Shown: positions 42,455-50,936 of the stretch, one piece after another
Layout: every line of letters begins with the position of its first letter
Numbering within the stretch: the stretch's first letter is position 1
Assembly (NCBI RefSeq): GCF_007860175.1
Contig: NZ_SJPX01000006.1
Coordinates: 188,074-252,073, forward strand
Length of the DNA: 64,000 nucleotides
Direction: 5' to 3'
Source: Rubripirellula reticaptiva
GTDB lineage: Bacteria > Planctomycetota > Planctomycetia > Pirellulales > Pirellulaceae
Translations under genes and position numbers: made by a program
Notes under the pieces: generated by a model
What the model saw: the letters and a program-made list of their open reading frames with translations, nothing else
Database searches by the model: none
What the model was told of the DNA's origin: nothing

Positions 42455-43714
42455 ATGCGGACGTATTCTCGGGAGGAGTTTTACGAGTTCGTCTGGTCGA
42501 AGCCTGCGACGAAACTGGTAAATGAGCTGGGATGCTCGGACGTGATGATCGGCAAGGTGTGCAAGTTGTATGACATTCCGAAGCCCTACCCAGGCTATTG
42601 GGCCAAACTAGGTAACGGGAAAAAGCCATCTAGGACAAAGCTACCGGACAACAATGATCCCGATCTGCAATCATTGACTTTTTACCGCCACGAGGATTAC
42701 GAGGCGACGGTCAATGGACCGCCAAGGGAGTTGCAGTATGACGAGGAAATTCTTGACGCGTTGGCGAAATCAAAGTCGCTGGGTCCAGTAATCGTGCGAG
42801 ACACGTTGCGGTCGGCTCATCTGCTGATCGCCAGAAGGCGAGAGCAGATTGAAAAGGACAACCGCGAAAGCAAGATTCCCTGGTCGGAGAGGAACTACGA
42901 TGCCCGCGAAGAACGCAAGCCAACCATTGATGTTTCAGCGAGTTCGAGCCAATGGAAGCGTGCGCTGCGAATTATGGATGCGCTGATCAAGCGAGTTGAG
43001 GCGATTGGCGGGAGCGTTGAAATTCAGCGAAGTGGATACAACGGGCACACGACAAGCACTGTTGTGATCATCGCGGGCGAGAAGATCACTGACATCCGAC
43101 TGCGCGAGAAGCACAATCAAGTCCGGATCAAAAACAAGGACGCGAAGTATGCTTGGGAACGGAATCGAACGGAGTTGGTGCCCAGCGGTTTGTTGATGTT
43201 CGATGATGGTCCGTCGAGTTATCGATCTCCGCTGGCGATGGACGGCAAAGCAGTCAAGATCGAAGGCAAACTCGATGCCATGATTCTTGGCTTCATCAAG
43301 GAAGCTGGTGAGATCCGAATTCGCCGGCGTGAACAGGAGGAGATCGCACGGCAAGAAGCTGAGGCTGAGCGGATTCGCCTTGAGCGTGAAGCGGAACTCC
43401 AGCGTCGTCGGGACGCGTTGGAAAGATTGCAGGCGGAAGAGCAACGCAAGGTCAACGAGCTGTTAAGTCACGCTGATGCCTGGCGACAAAGTGGCCTCTT
43501 GCGTGACTACCTGGATGCACTTTGTGAACGATGTGTTCAAGCTGATCAGGCAGTGCCGCTGGCCAGTCCATTGGCAGATTACTTGCGATGGGGATTCGCA
43601 CAAGCCGATCGCCGTGATCCGCTTTGCGAGACACCATCATCGGTTCTGGACGAAACCGTTGATGAGTCGGATTTGGAGCAATGTGCTTCGGTCGCTCCCA
43701 AGAAACCCAGGTGA
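42455..43714 (+). CDS. Uncharacterised helix-turn-helix/coiled-coil protein
   Basis: 419 residues from ATG 42455 (an in-frame ATG at 42374 adds 27 residues with no conserved features). The N-terminus 'YSREEFYEFVWSKPATKLVN' and 'IPKPYPGYWAKLGNGKKPSR' looks like a helix-turn-helix followed by a conserved GYWAKL loop, known from uncharacterised proteins often found on mobile DNA. The middle has a beta-rich domain, and residues about 290-340 form a strong coiled coil of alternating Glu/Arg ('RREQEEIARQEAEAERIRLE'). No enzyme motif. Probably DNA-binding and oligomeric; role unknown. Confidence 0.6.
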   Translation: MRTYSREEFYEFVWSKPATKLVNELGCSDVMIGKVCKLYDIPKPYPGYWAKLGNGKKPSRTKLPDNNDPDLQSLTFYRHEDYEATVNGPPRELQYDEEILDALAKSKSLGPVIVRDTLRSAHLLIARRREQIEKDNRESKIPWSERNYDAREERKPTIDVSASSSQWKRALRIMDALIKRVEAIGGSVEIQRSGYNGHTTSTVVIIAGEKITDIRLREKHNQVRIKNKDAKYAWERNRTELVPSGLLMFDDGPSSYRSPLAMDGKAVKIEGKLDAMILGFIKEAGEIRIRRREQEEIARQEAEAERIRLEREAELQRRRDALERLQAEEQRKVNELLSHADAWRQSGLLRDYLDALCERCVQADQAVPLASPLADYLRWGFAQADRRDPLCETPSSVLDETVDESDLEQCASVAPKKPR

Positions 43715-43732
43715 GATGAAAACCTAGATAGG

Positions 43733-44158
43733 TCAAGCCTTTGGCGGATGTTCGTCCATGGCAACCCAAATGCGGCGAACGCGAATGAGTTGGGAGCGGT
43801 TCATTCTAAGAAGCTCGATGGTCAACTCACCTGTCTTCGTCAATCCGATTAACTGCGTGCAATCATTGCTCCAAGCGAAATGCTGCTTCCAGTCATCACG
43901 ATGTGGATGGAACAAAGGCGTTCCCACCGATTCCCCGGCAGGAACACCGACGATTCGATCCGACTTGTATCGATTGCATGTTGGACAGGCGAGACACAGG
44001 TTGCCCAGTTCGGTGGGACCAGCCAGGGCTCGGGGCACGATGTGCTCAATTTCAAAGATGGCGACTGTCAAATGCTCGGCAGTTTTGTAGTACGCGCAGC
44101 AATCACGGAACGCAGCACGAACTTGTCGACGCAATTCCGCGGAAATGTAGACGCTCAC
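43733..44158 (-). CDS. HNH nuclease-like protein with an altered zinc knuckle
   Basis: 141 residues. The HNH core is present: 'FEIEHIVPRALAGPTELGNL' (catalytic His and Asn) and 'CLACPTCNRYKSDR' (second CxxC and final H/N region). The first zinc pair, normally RCxYC, reads DCCAYY, so the usual second cysteine is missing and zinc binding must differ or be lost. The gene overlaps the stop of a small upstream gene by four bases (ATGA). Neighbouring small partners are common for such stand-alone HNH genes. Confidence 0.75.
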   Translation of the reverse strand: MSVYISAELRRQVRAAFRDCCAYYKTAEHLTVAIFEIEHIVPRALAGPTELGNLCLACPTCNRYKSDRIVGVPAGESVGTPLFHPHRDDWKQHFAWSNDCTQLIGLTKTGELTIELLRMNRSQLIRVRRIWVAMDEHPPKA

Positions 44159-44403
44159 TGACGAGCGGCCTCCGCATGCTGTTTCAAGGTCAGGCGAGCA
44201 CGTGTTTTCAAGATATTGAGCTGATCGACGCGAGATAGAAGTAAGTCGAGCTCTTTGGCTTCGTCACCATCCAGCGATTCGTTTGTGTTTTTTTCAAGCA
44301 ACGCATCGAGTCTTTCTTGCGATGAAGGTGCAAGGTTGCCGTCAGCCAAGGCTTCAAGCTCGTTCTCGCTTAAACTGAACAATAGTTCGGATTCGCTGTC
44401 CAT
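44155..44403 (-). CDS. Small acidic protein paired with the HNH gene
   Basis: 82 residues from ATG 44403, preceded by 'ggag'. Acidic and helical ('ELLFSLSENELEALADG' first, then a Leu-rich helix 'ELDLLLSRVDQLNILK'). No known domain. Overlap with the HNH start (ATGA) implies joint translation; an inhibitor or partner of the nuclease is possible but unproven. Confidence 0.6.
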   Translation of the reverse strand: MDSESELLFSLSENELEALADGNLAPSSQERLDALLEKNTNESLDGDEAKELDLLLSRVDQLNILKTRARLTLKQHAEAARQ

Positions 44404-44948
44404 GTTTGCTCCAAAATTTGCCAACAAGATCTAGCCCTTATTGTAGTCCTACCTGCCGCATGCGGCCAGCTGAACATTTCCCGCTGGCCCGGTGCAGGTT
44501 GTCACCATTGAAAGCCACGTCGAACCTGGGCGATCACGATTCGAACGATTGCCTTTTTCAGGTTAACGAGGGCGAGAACTCTGCCGACATTACGACACGG
44601 AATCAGGCGTTGTTTTCAGGCAACGTTGTCCAGAAAGTTTCCAGAATTCAAATTGCGGCGTTGCAAACGCCATTGTAAGTCCACATGTGCGGAGAGAGTT
44701 TTTGAAAGGAGTTCGGTCCACACGACTTCAATCTGGCATGTCGGAAGGTCGGTTCTAGTTCAGCGAGGTCAGAGATCGTTCACGTTGGTGGTGTCACCGC
44801 CGCCGTGTGCTTCCAGCACTGTGAATGATTTAGAGCCAAGGCAAACAGTTTGTGGTTGCACCGATTAAATCACACGCCTCACATTGGCACGGCGATTGCA
44901 ACGAAGGCAGAGCGTTCCAGCACAAGCCCACAAACGAAAGGTTTCATT
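44404..44948. other. Gene-poor stretch, no feature recognised
   Basis: About 545 bases between the HNH pair and the Pmp3-like gene. Short frames on the + strand (44406-44868) lack ribosome sites and recognisable sequence. It must hold the promoters of both flanking units. Confidence 0.4.
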
Positions 44949-45128
44949 ATGTCGACTGCTGTATCCAAGCCAAACACTATCCTAAGCATCATCCTCGCTT
45001 TCCTGCTTCCACCGCTCGCCGTGTTCATGAAGTCGGGTCTCGGAACTCAGTTTTGGCTGAACCTTGTCCTAACGATTGTGGGCTTTTGGATCGTTGGCGT
45101 CATTCATGCTTTGATTGTCGTTCTGTAG
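44949..45128 (+). CDS. YqaE/Pmp3-family stress peptide
   Basis: 59 residues from ATG 44949 ('cgaaagg' upstream); the longer frame from 44850 is rejected. Two hydrophobic helices with 'ILAFLLPPLAVFMKSGLG' and 'FWLNLVLTIVGFWIVGVIHA', the exact Pmp3 pattern. These proteolipids are induced by salt, cold or membrane stress and affect membrane potential. Confidence 0.87.
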   Translation: MSTAVSKPNTILSIILAFLLPPLAVFMKSGLGTQFWLNLVLTIVGFWIVGVIHALIVVL

Positions 45129-45209
45129 CGTAGTAAACCGATCATTGCACCGGTTCCCAGCCTGTGAGAACTGAAACCGCAGGCGACCGACTTATCGGAA
45201 AGAGCAAGC

Positions 45210-46892
45210 TTACTCGACGGCCGAAACCACAAGCTTCGTCGCGACAGTCAACAATGATTTCGCGTCCAGTGGTTTGCTAAGGTACTCGTTAAAACCTGCG
45301 TCGAGCAGCTTGTCGCGGGTGCCCTTCATCGCGTCTGCAGTCAAGGCGATCACTGGCACCTCGCAGCCTTGATCTCGTAACATGATAACGGCCGACATTC
45401 CGTCAAGCACCGGCATCTGCAGGTCCATCAGCACGAGATCAAATGGTTTTCCCGATGTTTGAGCATTGAAAACCATGTCAACCGCTTGCCTACCGTCCTC
45501 GGCAATGTGGACACTGCAACCTGCTCTCTTCAAAAAATGTTCAGCTACGAATCGGACGTCTCGCATATCATCGGCGATCAAAACTTTCGCAACGAGCTTG
45601 CCTGGAGTTCCGTTTCGCATTGGTCGCTGTTTGACAACGTGATCTCGCCGCAGACTTTTCTCGTACCGTAACGGCCTTACTTCGCCGATTGGCGCGACCG
45701 GAATCGATACAGTGAAGGTGCTGCCGCTTCCTATGGTACTTTCGACCGCGATCTCGCCACCGAGCGCTTCGACTAGTCGACGAGTGATACTCAGTCCTAG
45801 TCCAGTGCCACCAAACCGCTCGCTGATCGAAGCATCGGCTTGTTGAAATGGCTCGAACAAGTGGCGTTGCTGTTCGTCGCTGATTCCGATCCCATTGTCT
45901 TTCACAATGAACATCAGCCGCGAATTTTGGTTTGCGTCATCCAAATGAACTTTCAGATCAATCTGTCCGTTAGGACTGAATTTGAGTGCGTTGGCAAGCA
46001 AATTGGTAAGCACCTGACGCAAACGAGCCGGGTCGGTGCTGATCGTGACAGGTAGGTCGCCTGGATAATGAAAATCAAGATTATTGTTGTATTCAACCGT
46101 ACGCACCTGCATCAACTCATTCACATCATCAAGCAGTTGACCAAGCGGAGTTGACGACTTTGTGATTGTCAACTTACCGGCTTCGATGCGCGAGAGATCG
46201 AGCACGTCGTTGAGCAGTTTGATGAGATAGTTTCCATTGCGATGAATGACATCGAGCCGGCCATGCGTTCGCGGATCAGTCACTTCCTGTTTTAGCACTT
46301 CAGTAAAGCCGAGGATCGCAGCGATCGGCGTCCGCAGCTCGTGACTGATGTTCGCCAGAAATTGACTTTTGGCTTGATTAGCCCGTTCGGCCGCATCACG
46401 AGCAGCGCGAAGTTCGTCTGCAACTTTCAACCGTTCGGTAATGTCAACAAAGGTAACGACGGCACCCACACACTCGTCATTCTCGACAATCATCTGGCTC
46501 CAGTACTCCACTGGAAAAGACGATCCATCTTTGCGCCAAAACACTTCGTCGGATCGGCTGACTTTTCCGACATTGCTCAAGCAACCATAGATCGGACTGT
46601 CCGCTACTTGATATACACTTCCATCGGCATGTTTGAAGAGCACTGACTCGTGCATCGACTTGGCCAGCAACTCTTTGACGTCATACCCCAGCATTTTCGC
46701 CGCTGACCGATTGCAATAGGTGCAGTTGCCATCGACGTCGATCATGCAGATTCCCTCGGCGGTGGAATCAAGTAGCAGACTGATTCTTTCGGCGAATGCC
46801 ACCGAATCGTCACCGAGCCCTTGCAGCGTGCGAGGCGAATTGGCTGTATGACTCGGTCGTCCTAAATCAGCGTGGCTCATCAGAGTACCCAT
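45210..46892 (-). CDS. Hybrid histidine kinase (PAS-HisKA-HATPase-REC)
   Basis: 560 residues, no membrane segment, so a cytoplasmic sensor. Order: PAS domain about 35-155 ('GICMIDVDGNCTYCNRSAA'), HisKA with phospho-His184 in NISHELRTP, HATPase with 'NALKFSPNGQ' and 'FGGTGLGLSITRRLVEALGG', and a C-terminal receiver from about 435 ('VLIADDMRDV', phospho-Asp in 'LVLMDLQMPVLDG', Lys in 'LSKPLDAKS'). All key residues are present. Divergent from two receiver-like proteins 318 bases away, which may be partners although they lack phospho-acceptors. Confidence 0.92.
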   Translation of the reverse strand: MGTLMSHADLGRPSHTANSPRTLQGLGDDSVAFAERISLLLDSTAEGICMIDVDGNCTYCNRSAAKMLGYDVKELLAKSMHESVLFKHADGSVYQVADSPIYGCLSNVGKVSRSDEVFWRKDGSSFPVEYWSQMIVENDECVGAVVTFVDITERLKVADELRAARDAAERANQAKSQFLANISHELRTPIAAILGFTEVLKQEVTDPRTHGRLDVIHRNGNYLIKLLNDVLDLSRIEAGKLTITKSSTPLGQLLDDVNELMQVRTVEYNNNLDFHYPGDLPVTISTDPARLRQVLTNLLANALKFSPNGQIDLKVHLDDANQNSRLMFIVKDNGIGISDEQQRHLFEPFQQADASISERFGGTGLGLSITRRLVEALGGEIAVESTIGSGSTFTVSIPVAPIGEVRPLRYEKSLRRDHVVKQRPMRNGTPGKLVAKVLIADDMRDVRFVAEHFLKRAGCSVHIAEDGRQAVDMVFNAQTSGKPFDLVLMDLQMPVLDGMSAVIMLRDQGCEVPVIALTADAMKGTRDKLLDAGFNEYLSKPLDAKSLLTVATKLVVSAVE

Positions 46893-47210
46893 GGCAAAGT
46901 TCCTAACGCAATGACGCGTCCCTCTGCAGATGGCTGTAACTCGGTCCAGCTAGAACACGAATGGGCCAAGCGCGCAAGAGAACGCTGATAGCGGAACACA
47001 CCCCGAGGTGCATTCGCGAAAGGCTGCCATAGGCTTTCGTGTCGTTCACATGATACCATCTTTCGTCGATTCGACAACGTTTCCGCTACACCGGTTTCTA
47101 GCATGTGTGTGAGATGAAGAAGATGGCTGTTTGACCGCGAAACAGATTTGGCCCGCTATTTGCGAGCTGGTCGTGTTTGCTGGCTGTTCGTATTTGCGTG
47201 TCGGTTATAA
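46893..47210. other. Divergent promoter region of kinase and pseudo-receiver genes
   Basis: 318 bases between two divergent starts. No gene recognised; it should contain both promoters. No clear -35/-10 pair was identified by eye. Confidence 0.45.
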
Positions 47211-47807
47211 ATGACCGTCGTATCCACAAACCGTCAGTTTGTTCGCTCGGCGGAGGGCACGAGCTGGCAACTTGTGGCTGCGACTACGCCTGTTTTCCCA
47301 AGGTTTCCCGTGACAGTGACTTCATCCAGTGTGCTGCCCTATCAGCCAGATCGAGAGCTGACCATTTTTCTCGCGGTAGGTGACGGAAAATCCCGCAAGG
47401 TGATTGAAGCGATCCTTCAGCAGTTGTCGCACCACGTGATCCTTTCGACCGATTCGGGCGAAACGATGCTGGAGAGATGTCTGAAAGAGGAACCCGACAT
47501 GGCGATCGTCGGTCAATCCTTGGCTGACCTCGACACGTTTGAGTTGGTCAACCGAATGAGCAACGAGACGCAGATTCCTGTCATCGCGATCATCCGAGGC
47601 GCTGACCTAGACCGGGCGAAGCGACTGATGACCGATGACATGATGGGGATTCTGGTCGAACCGGTGACGCACAAGACGCTACGTCCGGCGATCTACCTTG
47701 CTCGGCGACGGCATCAACAAATGATTTCGCTCGAGGATCGGGCGAGCAATTTGGAAAACCAGCTTCAAGCGTTACCGACGGATCAGCGAGATGATGAGAA
47801 TGAATGA
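47211..47807 (+). CDS. Pseudo-receiver protein without output domain
   Basis: 198 residues. From about 50 to 170 it follows the receiver fold ('LTIFLAVGDGKSRKVIEAI', 'DMAIVGQSLADLDTFELVN', 'MMGILVEPVTHKTLRPAIYL'). The acidic pocket is reduced to GD and the phospho-Asp position reads Gly (AIVGQ), so phosphorylation is not expected. The C-terminus is a short coiled coil with no ANTAR domain, unlike its neighbour. The first 45 residues are disordered-looking, and a later start (for example GTG 47310) is possible. It overlaps the next gene by 17 bases. Confidence 0.72.
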   Translation: MTVVSTNRQFVRSAEGTSWQLVAATTPVFPRFPVTVTSSSVLPYQPDRELTIFLAVGDGKSRKVIEAILQQLSHHVILSTDSGETMLERCLKEEPDMAIVGQSLADLDTFELVNRMSNETQIPVIAIIRGADLDRAKRLMTDDMMGILVEPVTHKTLRPAIYLARRRHQQMISLEDRASNLENQLQALPTDQRDDENE

Positions 47808-48408
47808 CAGTGAATCCAATGGAGGCAGAGTTTCTAAGCGAATCTACTTGGCACATGGTGATTGCAAGACACGTTCGCTATTGAAGGTCATGTTGCAAAC
47901 GCTGGGGCATCGTGTGGGCTTGGATACCGATTCGGGAAGTGTCCTGATGGAGTTCGGTCTGTCGGACCCGCCTGACATGTTCATTTCGTCAAAACAGCTC
48001 CGCGACATGGACGGAATCGAGGCTTTGATCCGCATCGGTGAAGAGAAACCTCGGGCTGCCGTGGTTGTTGCCGGATCAGCGGACTTAGACGATATCGAAC
48101 GAGCGATGAAGGATCATGTCATGGCGTATCTGATTGAACCCGTCACCGAGGAAGATCTTCAGCCAGCGATCTATCTAGCTCAGCGTCAGTTTCATTACCT
48201 TGAGTCATTGCGAACGAAAGTCGAATCGTTGGAAACTCGATTGCATAGCCGAGCGATTATCGAGAGAGCCAAAGGCATTGTCATGCTTCGCAAAAAGCTG
48301 AACGAAATGGACGCCCATAAGTTTCTGCAGGATACGGCGCGTGATCAGCGAAAAAAGATTGTTGAAATCGCCGAAACGATCGTTAACGCCGAGTCGTTTT
48401 TAAACTAA
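47791..48408 (+). CDS. Pseudo-receiver/ANTAR-domain protein (AmiR-like)
   Basis: 205 residues. Receiver-like domain about 16-135, again with a degenerate acidic pocket ('AHGDCKTRSLLKVM') and Ser in place of the phospho-Asp ('DMFISSKQL'). A coiled coil ('LRTKVESLETRLHSR') leads into an ANTAR domain (about 148-203: 'IIERAKGIVMLRKKLNEMDA'). ANTAR proteins bind double hairpins in nascent mRNA and prevent termination. The preceding paralogue lacks ANTAR, and the two share the 'EPVT...LRPAIYLA' or 'LQPAIYLA' segment, so they may form mixed dimers. Two further ATGs near 47797 are possible starts. Confidence 0.85.
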   Translation: MMRMNDSESNGGRVSKRIYLAHGDCKTRSLLKVMLQTLGHRVGLDTDSGSVLMEFGLSDPPDMFISSKQLRDMDGIEALIRIGEEKPRAAVVVAGSADLDDIERAMKDHVMAYLIEPVTEEDLQPAIYLAQRQFHYLESLRTKVESLETRLHSRAIIERAKGIVMLRKKLNEMDAHKFLQDTARDQRKKIVEIAETIVNAESFLN

Positions 48409-48452
48409 CCGTGGCTTGGTGTTCCGAACTGATGAATCCTCATTCGCGGTCA

Positions 48453-49367
48453 CTACGACGCGGCGATTTTAGGTGGACCAACCGCGTTTTGTTCGCGTGG
48501 TACTTCTTCCGCTCTGAACTGCGTCTCAAGAGAGTTTTTGTCGCGAAACCGACAGGCGACCAACGTGATGTTATCCTCGCCACCCGCCTCATTCGCTTCG
48601 GCAATCAGTGTTTCACAAGCTTCGCTGAGTGGTCTATCGCCAGTCACTTCTTCGTTGATCCGTTTGTCTCCAACATGCGCGGTCAGGCCGTCAGTACATA
48701 ACACGATCGCGTCGCCTATTCTCAGCTCGATCGAGGTTGCCTCGGGATGAGGGTCATTCTTTGCACCGATGATTTTCCAAAGCACCTTCGATGGCTCTTC
48801 GCGAAATTGATCCTCGTCAATCGAACTCGACTCGATAGCCGCTCCGCGATCAACCGACTGGTCTTTGGTCAATTGTTCGATCCTTCCGCCGCGCAGCAAG
48901 TAACAACGGCTGTCTCCAAGATGAACGACAAACATCTTCGGCCAAACGATGTACGCCAGCGTCAGTGTCGACTGCATGCCCTCGCGATTAGCGAGAAGAG
49001 CCGCTTCGTTGTCGATGATGTCCCGACAGTAACGCAGCCCTGCTTTGAGTTGTTGCTCAAAGTCGGATTGGTCGAAGTCGTCGTTGAGAAGGTACCAGCT
49101 CAGGTTATTCAGGACGTACTCGACGATTCCGTCGAGAGCGATTTGACTGGCACGCTCGCCCGCATCTCGCTTCCCCATACCGTCGGCCACTAAGAGCAAC
49201 CGTCCTTGGGTATCACCGAACACACGAGTGCTTTGATCGAGTCCTACACTTGTTGTATGGACACGCAAGGACTTGCAAAGATCGGCAATCATGAATTGAT
49301 CGTCATTGACCGGTCGGACACGCCCCTGATCGCTTATTCCAAAGACCTCGATCTGACCCGACATCAT
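48453..49367 (-). CDS. PP2C-family serine/threonine phosphatase
   Basis: 304 residues. Motifs: 'GRVRPVNDDQFMIA', 'LLLVADGMGKRDAGERAS', 'FVVHLGDSRCYLLRGG', 'VLCTDGLTAHV' and 'GGEDNITLVACRF', covering all metal-binding aspartates. It would remove phosphate from Ser/Thr in proteins, the counterpart of Hanks-type kinases common in planctomycetes; none is in view. The tail beyond residue 280 is low-complexity. Located downstream of the AI-2E-type gene on the same strand. Confidence 0.9.
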   Translation of the reverse strand: MMSGQIEVFGISDQGRVRPVNDDQFMIADLCKSLRVHTTSVGLDQSTRVFGDTQGRLLLVADGMGKRDAGERASQIALDGIVEYVLNNLSWYLLNDDFDQSDFEQQLKAGLRYCRDIIDNEAALLANREGMQSTLTLAYIVWPKMFVVHLGDSRCYLLRGGRIEQLTKDQSVDRGAAIESSSIDEDQFREEPSKVLWKIIGAKNDPHPEATSIELRIGDAIVLCTDGLTAHVGDKRINEEVTGDRPLSEACETLIAEANEAGGEDNITLVACRFRDKNSLETQFRAEEVPREQNAVGPPKIAAS

Positions 49368-49412
49368 TTCTCCTTCGTACAGCGATGCATTAATAAAATG
49401 TTGGATACGCTT

Positions 49413-49444
49413 CCAGCCTGCCGCTTTCGGAGATCGCAGGCTGG
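49413..49444. terminator. Hairpin after the AI-2E-type gene
   Basis: Perfect 9-bp stem ccagcctgc (49413-49421) / gcaggctgg (49436-49444) with a 14-base loop, between the AI-2E-type stop and the phosphatase start. There is no long U-run. Its 3' part 'cgcaggctgggagcctacgcc' resembles 'cgcaggttggaagcctgcgcc' at 50911, so it may be a dispersed palindrome acting as terminator. Confidence 0.5.
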
Positions 49445-49448
49445 GAGC

Positions 49449-50660
49449 CTACGCCGTGTCCGATTCCAAGTAATCCTCGATATAGAGCATCTCAACCATC
49501 GTTTTACCGGCCGCGAGGACTGGCGACGCAACGGCAGCACCGATGAATCCGAACAATACTCCCATGATTGCTTGGAAGGAGATCAGCAACGCAGGCGGAA
49601 GTGAAACGGCCTTCTGTTGAATCAGCGGCGTCACTACGTAGCTTTCGAAGAGTTGCAGGGCCATGTATCCGCCAATGACAATTCCGACGGTTCCGGTTCC
49701 CTGCGGCAGTGCGAACAAGATCGCCAAGCCAAGAGCGATAGCCGCACCAATGTTTGGAACAAACGTCAACAACGCGGTCAGGATTCCGATTGTGCTCGCC
49801 ATCGGAACCCCCAGGGCAAGCAATAGCAGAAATGCGCCAACGCCCGTGACCAACATTGAACCAAATCGACCGATCAGCCAACGCCACACCGTGTTGCTGG
49901 TCGCATCAAGCACTTCGGTCGCTCTTTTGCGTTTCGGCCTCGGAATGAGACGAACGATTCCATCTCGGTACGTCGTCGGTGACACCGCCAAAAATAGACC
50001 CACGAAGAATATCAGCAGACTGTTCACCAACAAGCCAAACGTCGTCTTGAACATTTTTCCTATCGTACCGGCTGCCTGCTTGACGGGTTCAGAGATACTA
50101 TCGAGTTTCATTCCCGACGGCTCCGCCGATCCGTCCTGTCCTCCGTTGTCCTCTGTTTCGTCGTTCGCTTTTTCCTTGCCGCTCTGCTCGAGCCCAAGAG
50201 CTTCGGATACGAACGGCGTGGTTGCAAGCGTCGAATTCAAGGCTGGATACTTGTTGATCACGGCGCGCAGTTCGTTCATTCCCTCGTCGATCTTGTCGCT
50301 CGCCTCTTCGACCTGATCATTGATCTGGACGAAAAAGAATGTCGCACCGCCAGTCACGGTCATTAATAGCGAAACAACAGCAATCGCCAACGATCCGCGA
50401 TAACCCACGGGAAGGTGCGCAGATAACCAAGCGGAAAGTTTCGTAAGGAAGATGCCGAATAGGCCCCCCAGAAACAAGATCAAGATGATTTCGCTCGCCA
50501 GAACAAACGCCGATGCCAACGTCACAATGATCGTCAGCACGGTTATCGAACGAACAAGATTGACCGGTAACCGGACGGTGGAATCGGTATCCAATTGAGT
50601 TTCTCGATGGGTAAATTTATGCAGAAGGCTTCCAACGTGCCATCCGTTTAGTGCGGGCAC
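49449..50660 (-). CDS. AI-2E/PerM-family membrane transporter
   Basis: 403 residues, about eight hydrophobic helices; 'TVLTIIVTLASAFVLAS', 'SNTVWRWLIGRFGSMLVTGV', 'LLTFVPNIGAAIAL' and 'LQLFESYVVTPLIQQKAVS' are family hallmarks. A soluble acidic insert near 155-190 (Glu/Asp/Gly-rich) follows the third helix. Family members export small molecules or act as Na+/H+ antiporters; the AI-2 link is not general. Probably in one group with the small TM protein and the MscS channel upstream. Confidence 0.85.
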   Translation of the reverse strand: MPALNGWHVGSLLHKFTHRETQLDTDSTVRLPVNLVRSITVLTIIVTLASAFVLASEIILILFLGGLFGIFLTKLSAWLSAHLPVGYRGSLAIAVVSLLMTVTGGATFFFVQINDQVEEASDKIDEGMNELRAVINKYPALNSTLATTPFVSEALGLEQSGKEKANDETEDNGGQDGSAEPSGMKLDSISEPVKQAAGTIGKMFKTTFGLLVNSLLIFFVGLFLAVSPTTYRDGIVRLIPRPKRKRATEVLDATSNTVWRWLIGRFGSMLVTGVGAFLLLLALGVPMASTIGILTALLTFVPNIGAAIALGLAILFALPQGTGTVGIVIGGYMALQLFESYVVTPLIQQKAVSLPPALLISFQAIMGVLFGFIGAAVASPVLAAGKTMVEMLYIEDYLESDTA

Positions 50661-50681
50661 AACATCTAAGCCTCGAACTGA

Positions 50682-50852
50682 CTATCGCAGCCAAAAGAAC
50701 AGGCCGATTCCAGCAAGTACGATCGCCAGAATCACGATGTAGCTGAGTCCAACCACTGCGAATGGCGCGCCAGGAACTTCCTCCCCGAGCCTCTTCTCTT
50801 CGTCCACGATTGCGTCCTTCAAAGTTTCGAGTTGACCCTTTTCTTCTGCCAT
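50682..50852 (-). CDS. 56-residue single-helix membrane protein
   Basis: Encodes MAEEKGQLETLKDAIVDEEK, then a proline-containing bend and one membrane helix ('VVGLSYIVILAIVLAGIGLF') ending in WLR. 'ggag' lies 8 bases upstream of the ATG. The acidic/basic N-terminal helix is likely cytoplasmic. It sits between the MscS and AI-2E-type genes on the same strand and could be a regulatory subunit of either. No family recognised. Confidence 0.6.
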   Translation of the reverse strand: MAEEKGQLETLKDAIVDEEKRLGEEVPGAPFAVVGLSYIVILAIVLAGIGLFFWLR

Positions 50853-50910
50853 GGTTACGTCTCCGGTTTCAAGTTGATGGAGCTAGCCGTTCAGCCAGCC
50901 CGTGAAATTA

Positions 50911-50929
50911 CGCAGGTTGGAAGCCTGCG
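50911..50929. terminator. Short hairpin after the MscS gene
   Basis: cgcagg (50911-50916), loop ttggaag, cctgcg (50924-50929), located 8 bases after the MscS stop on its transcript. Similar to the sequence at 49435-49459. Confidence 0.45.
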
Positions 50930-50936
50930 CCATGAG

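Noticed and set aside
44406-44868. Two + strand frames before the Pmp3-like gene
   Set aside because: No ribosome site or motif; probably random open frame.
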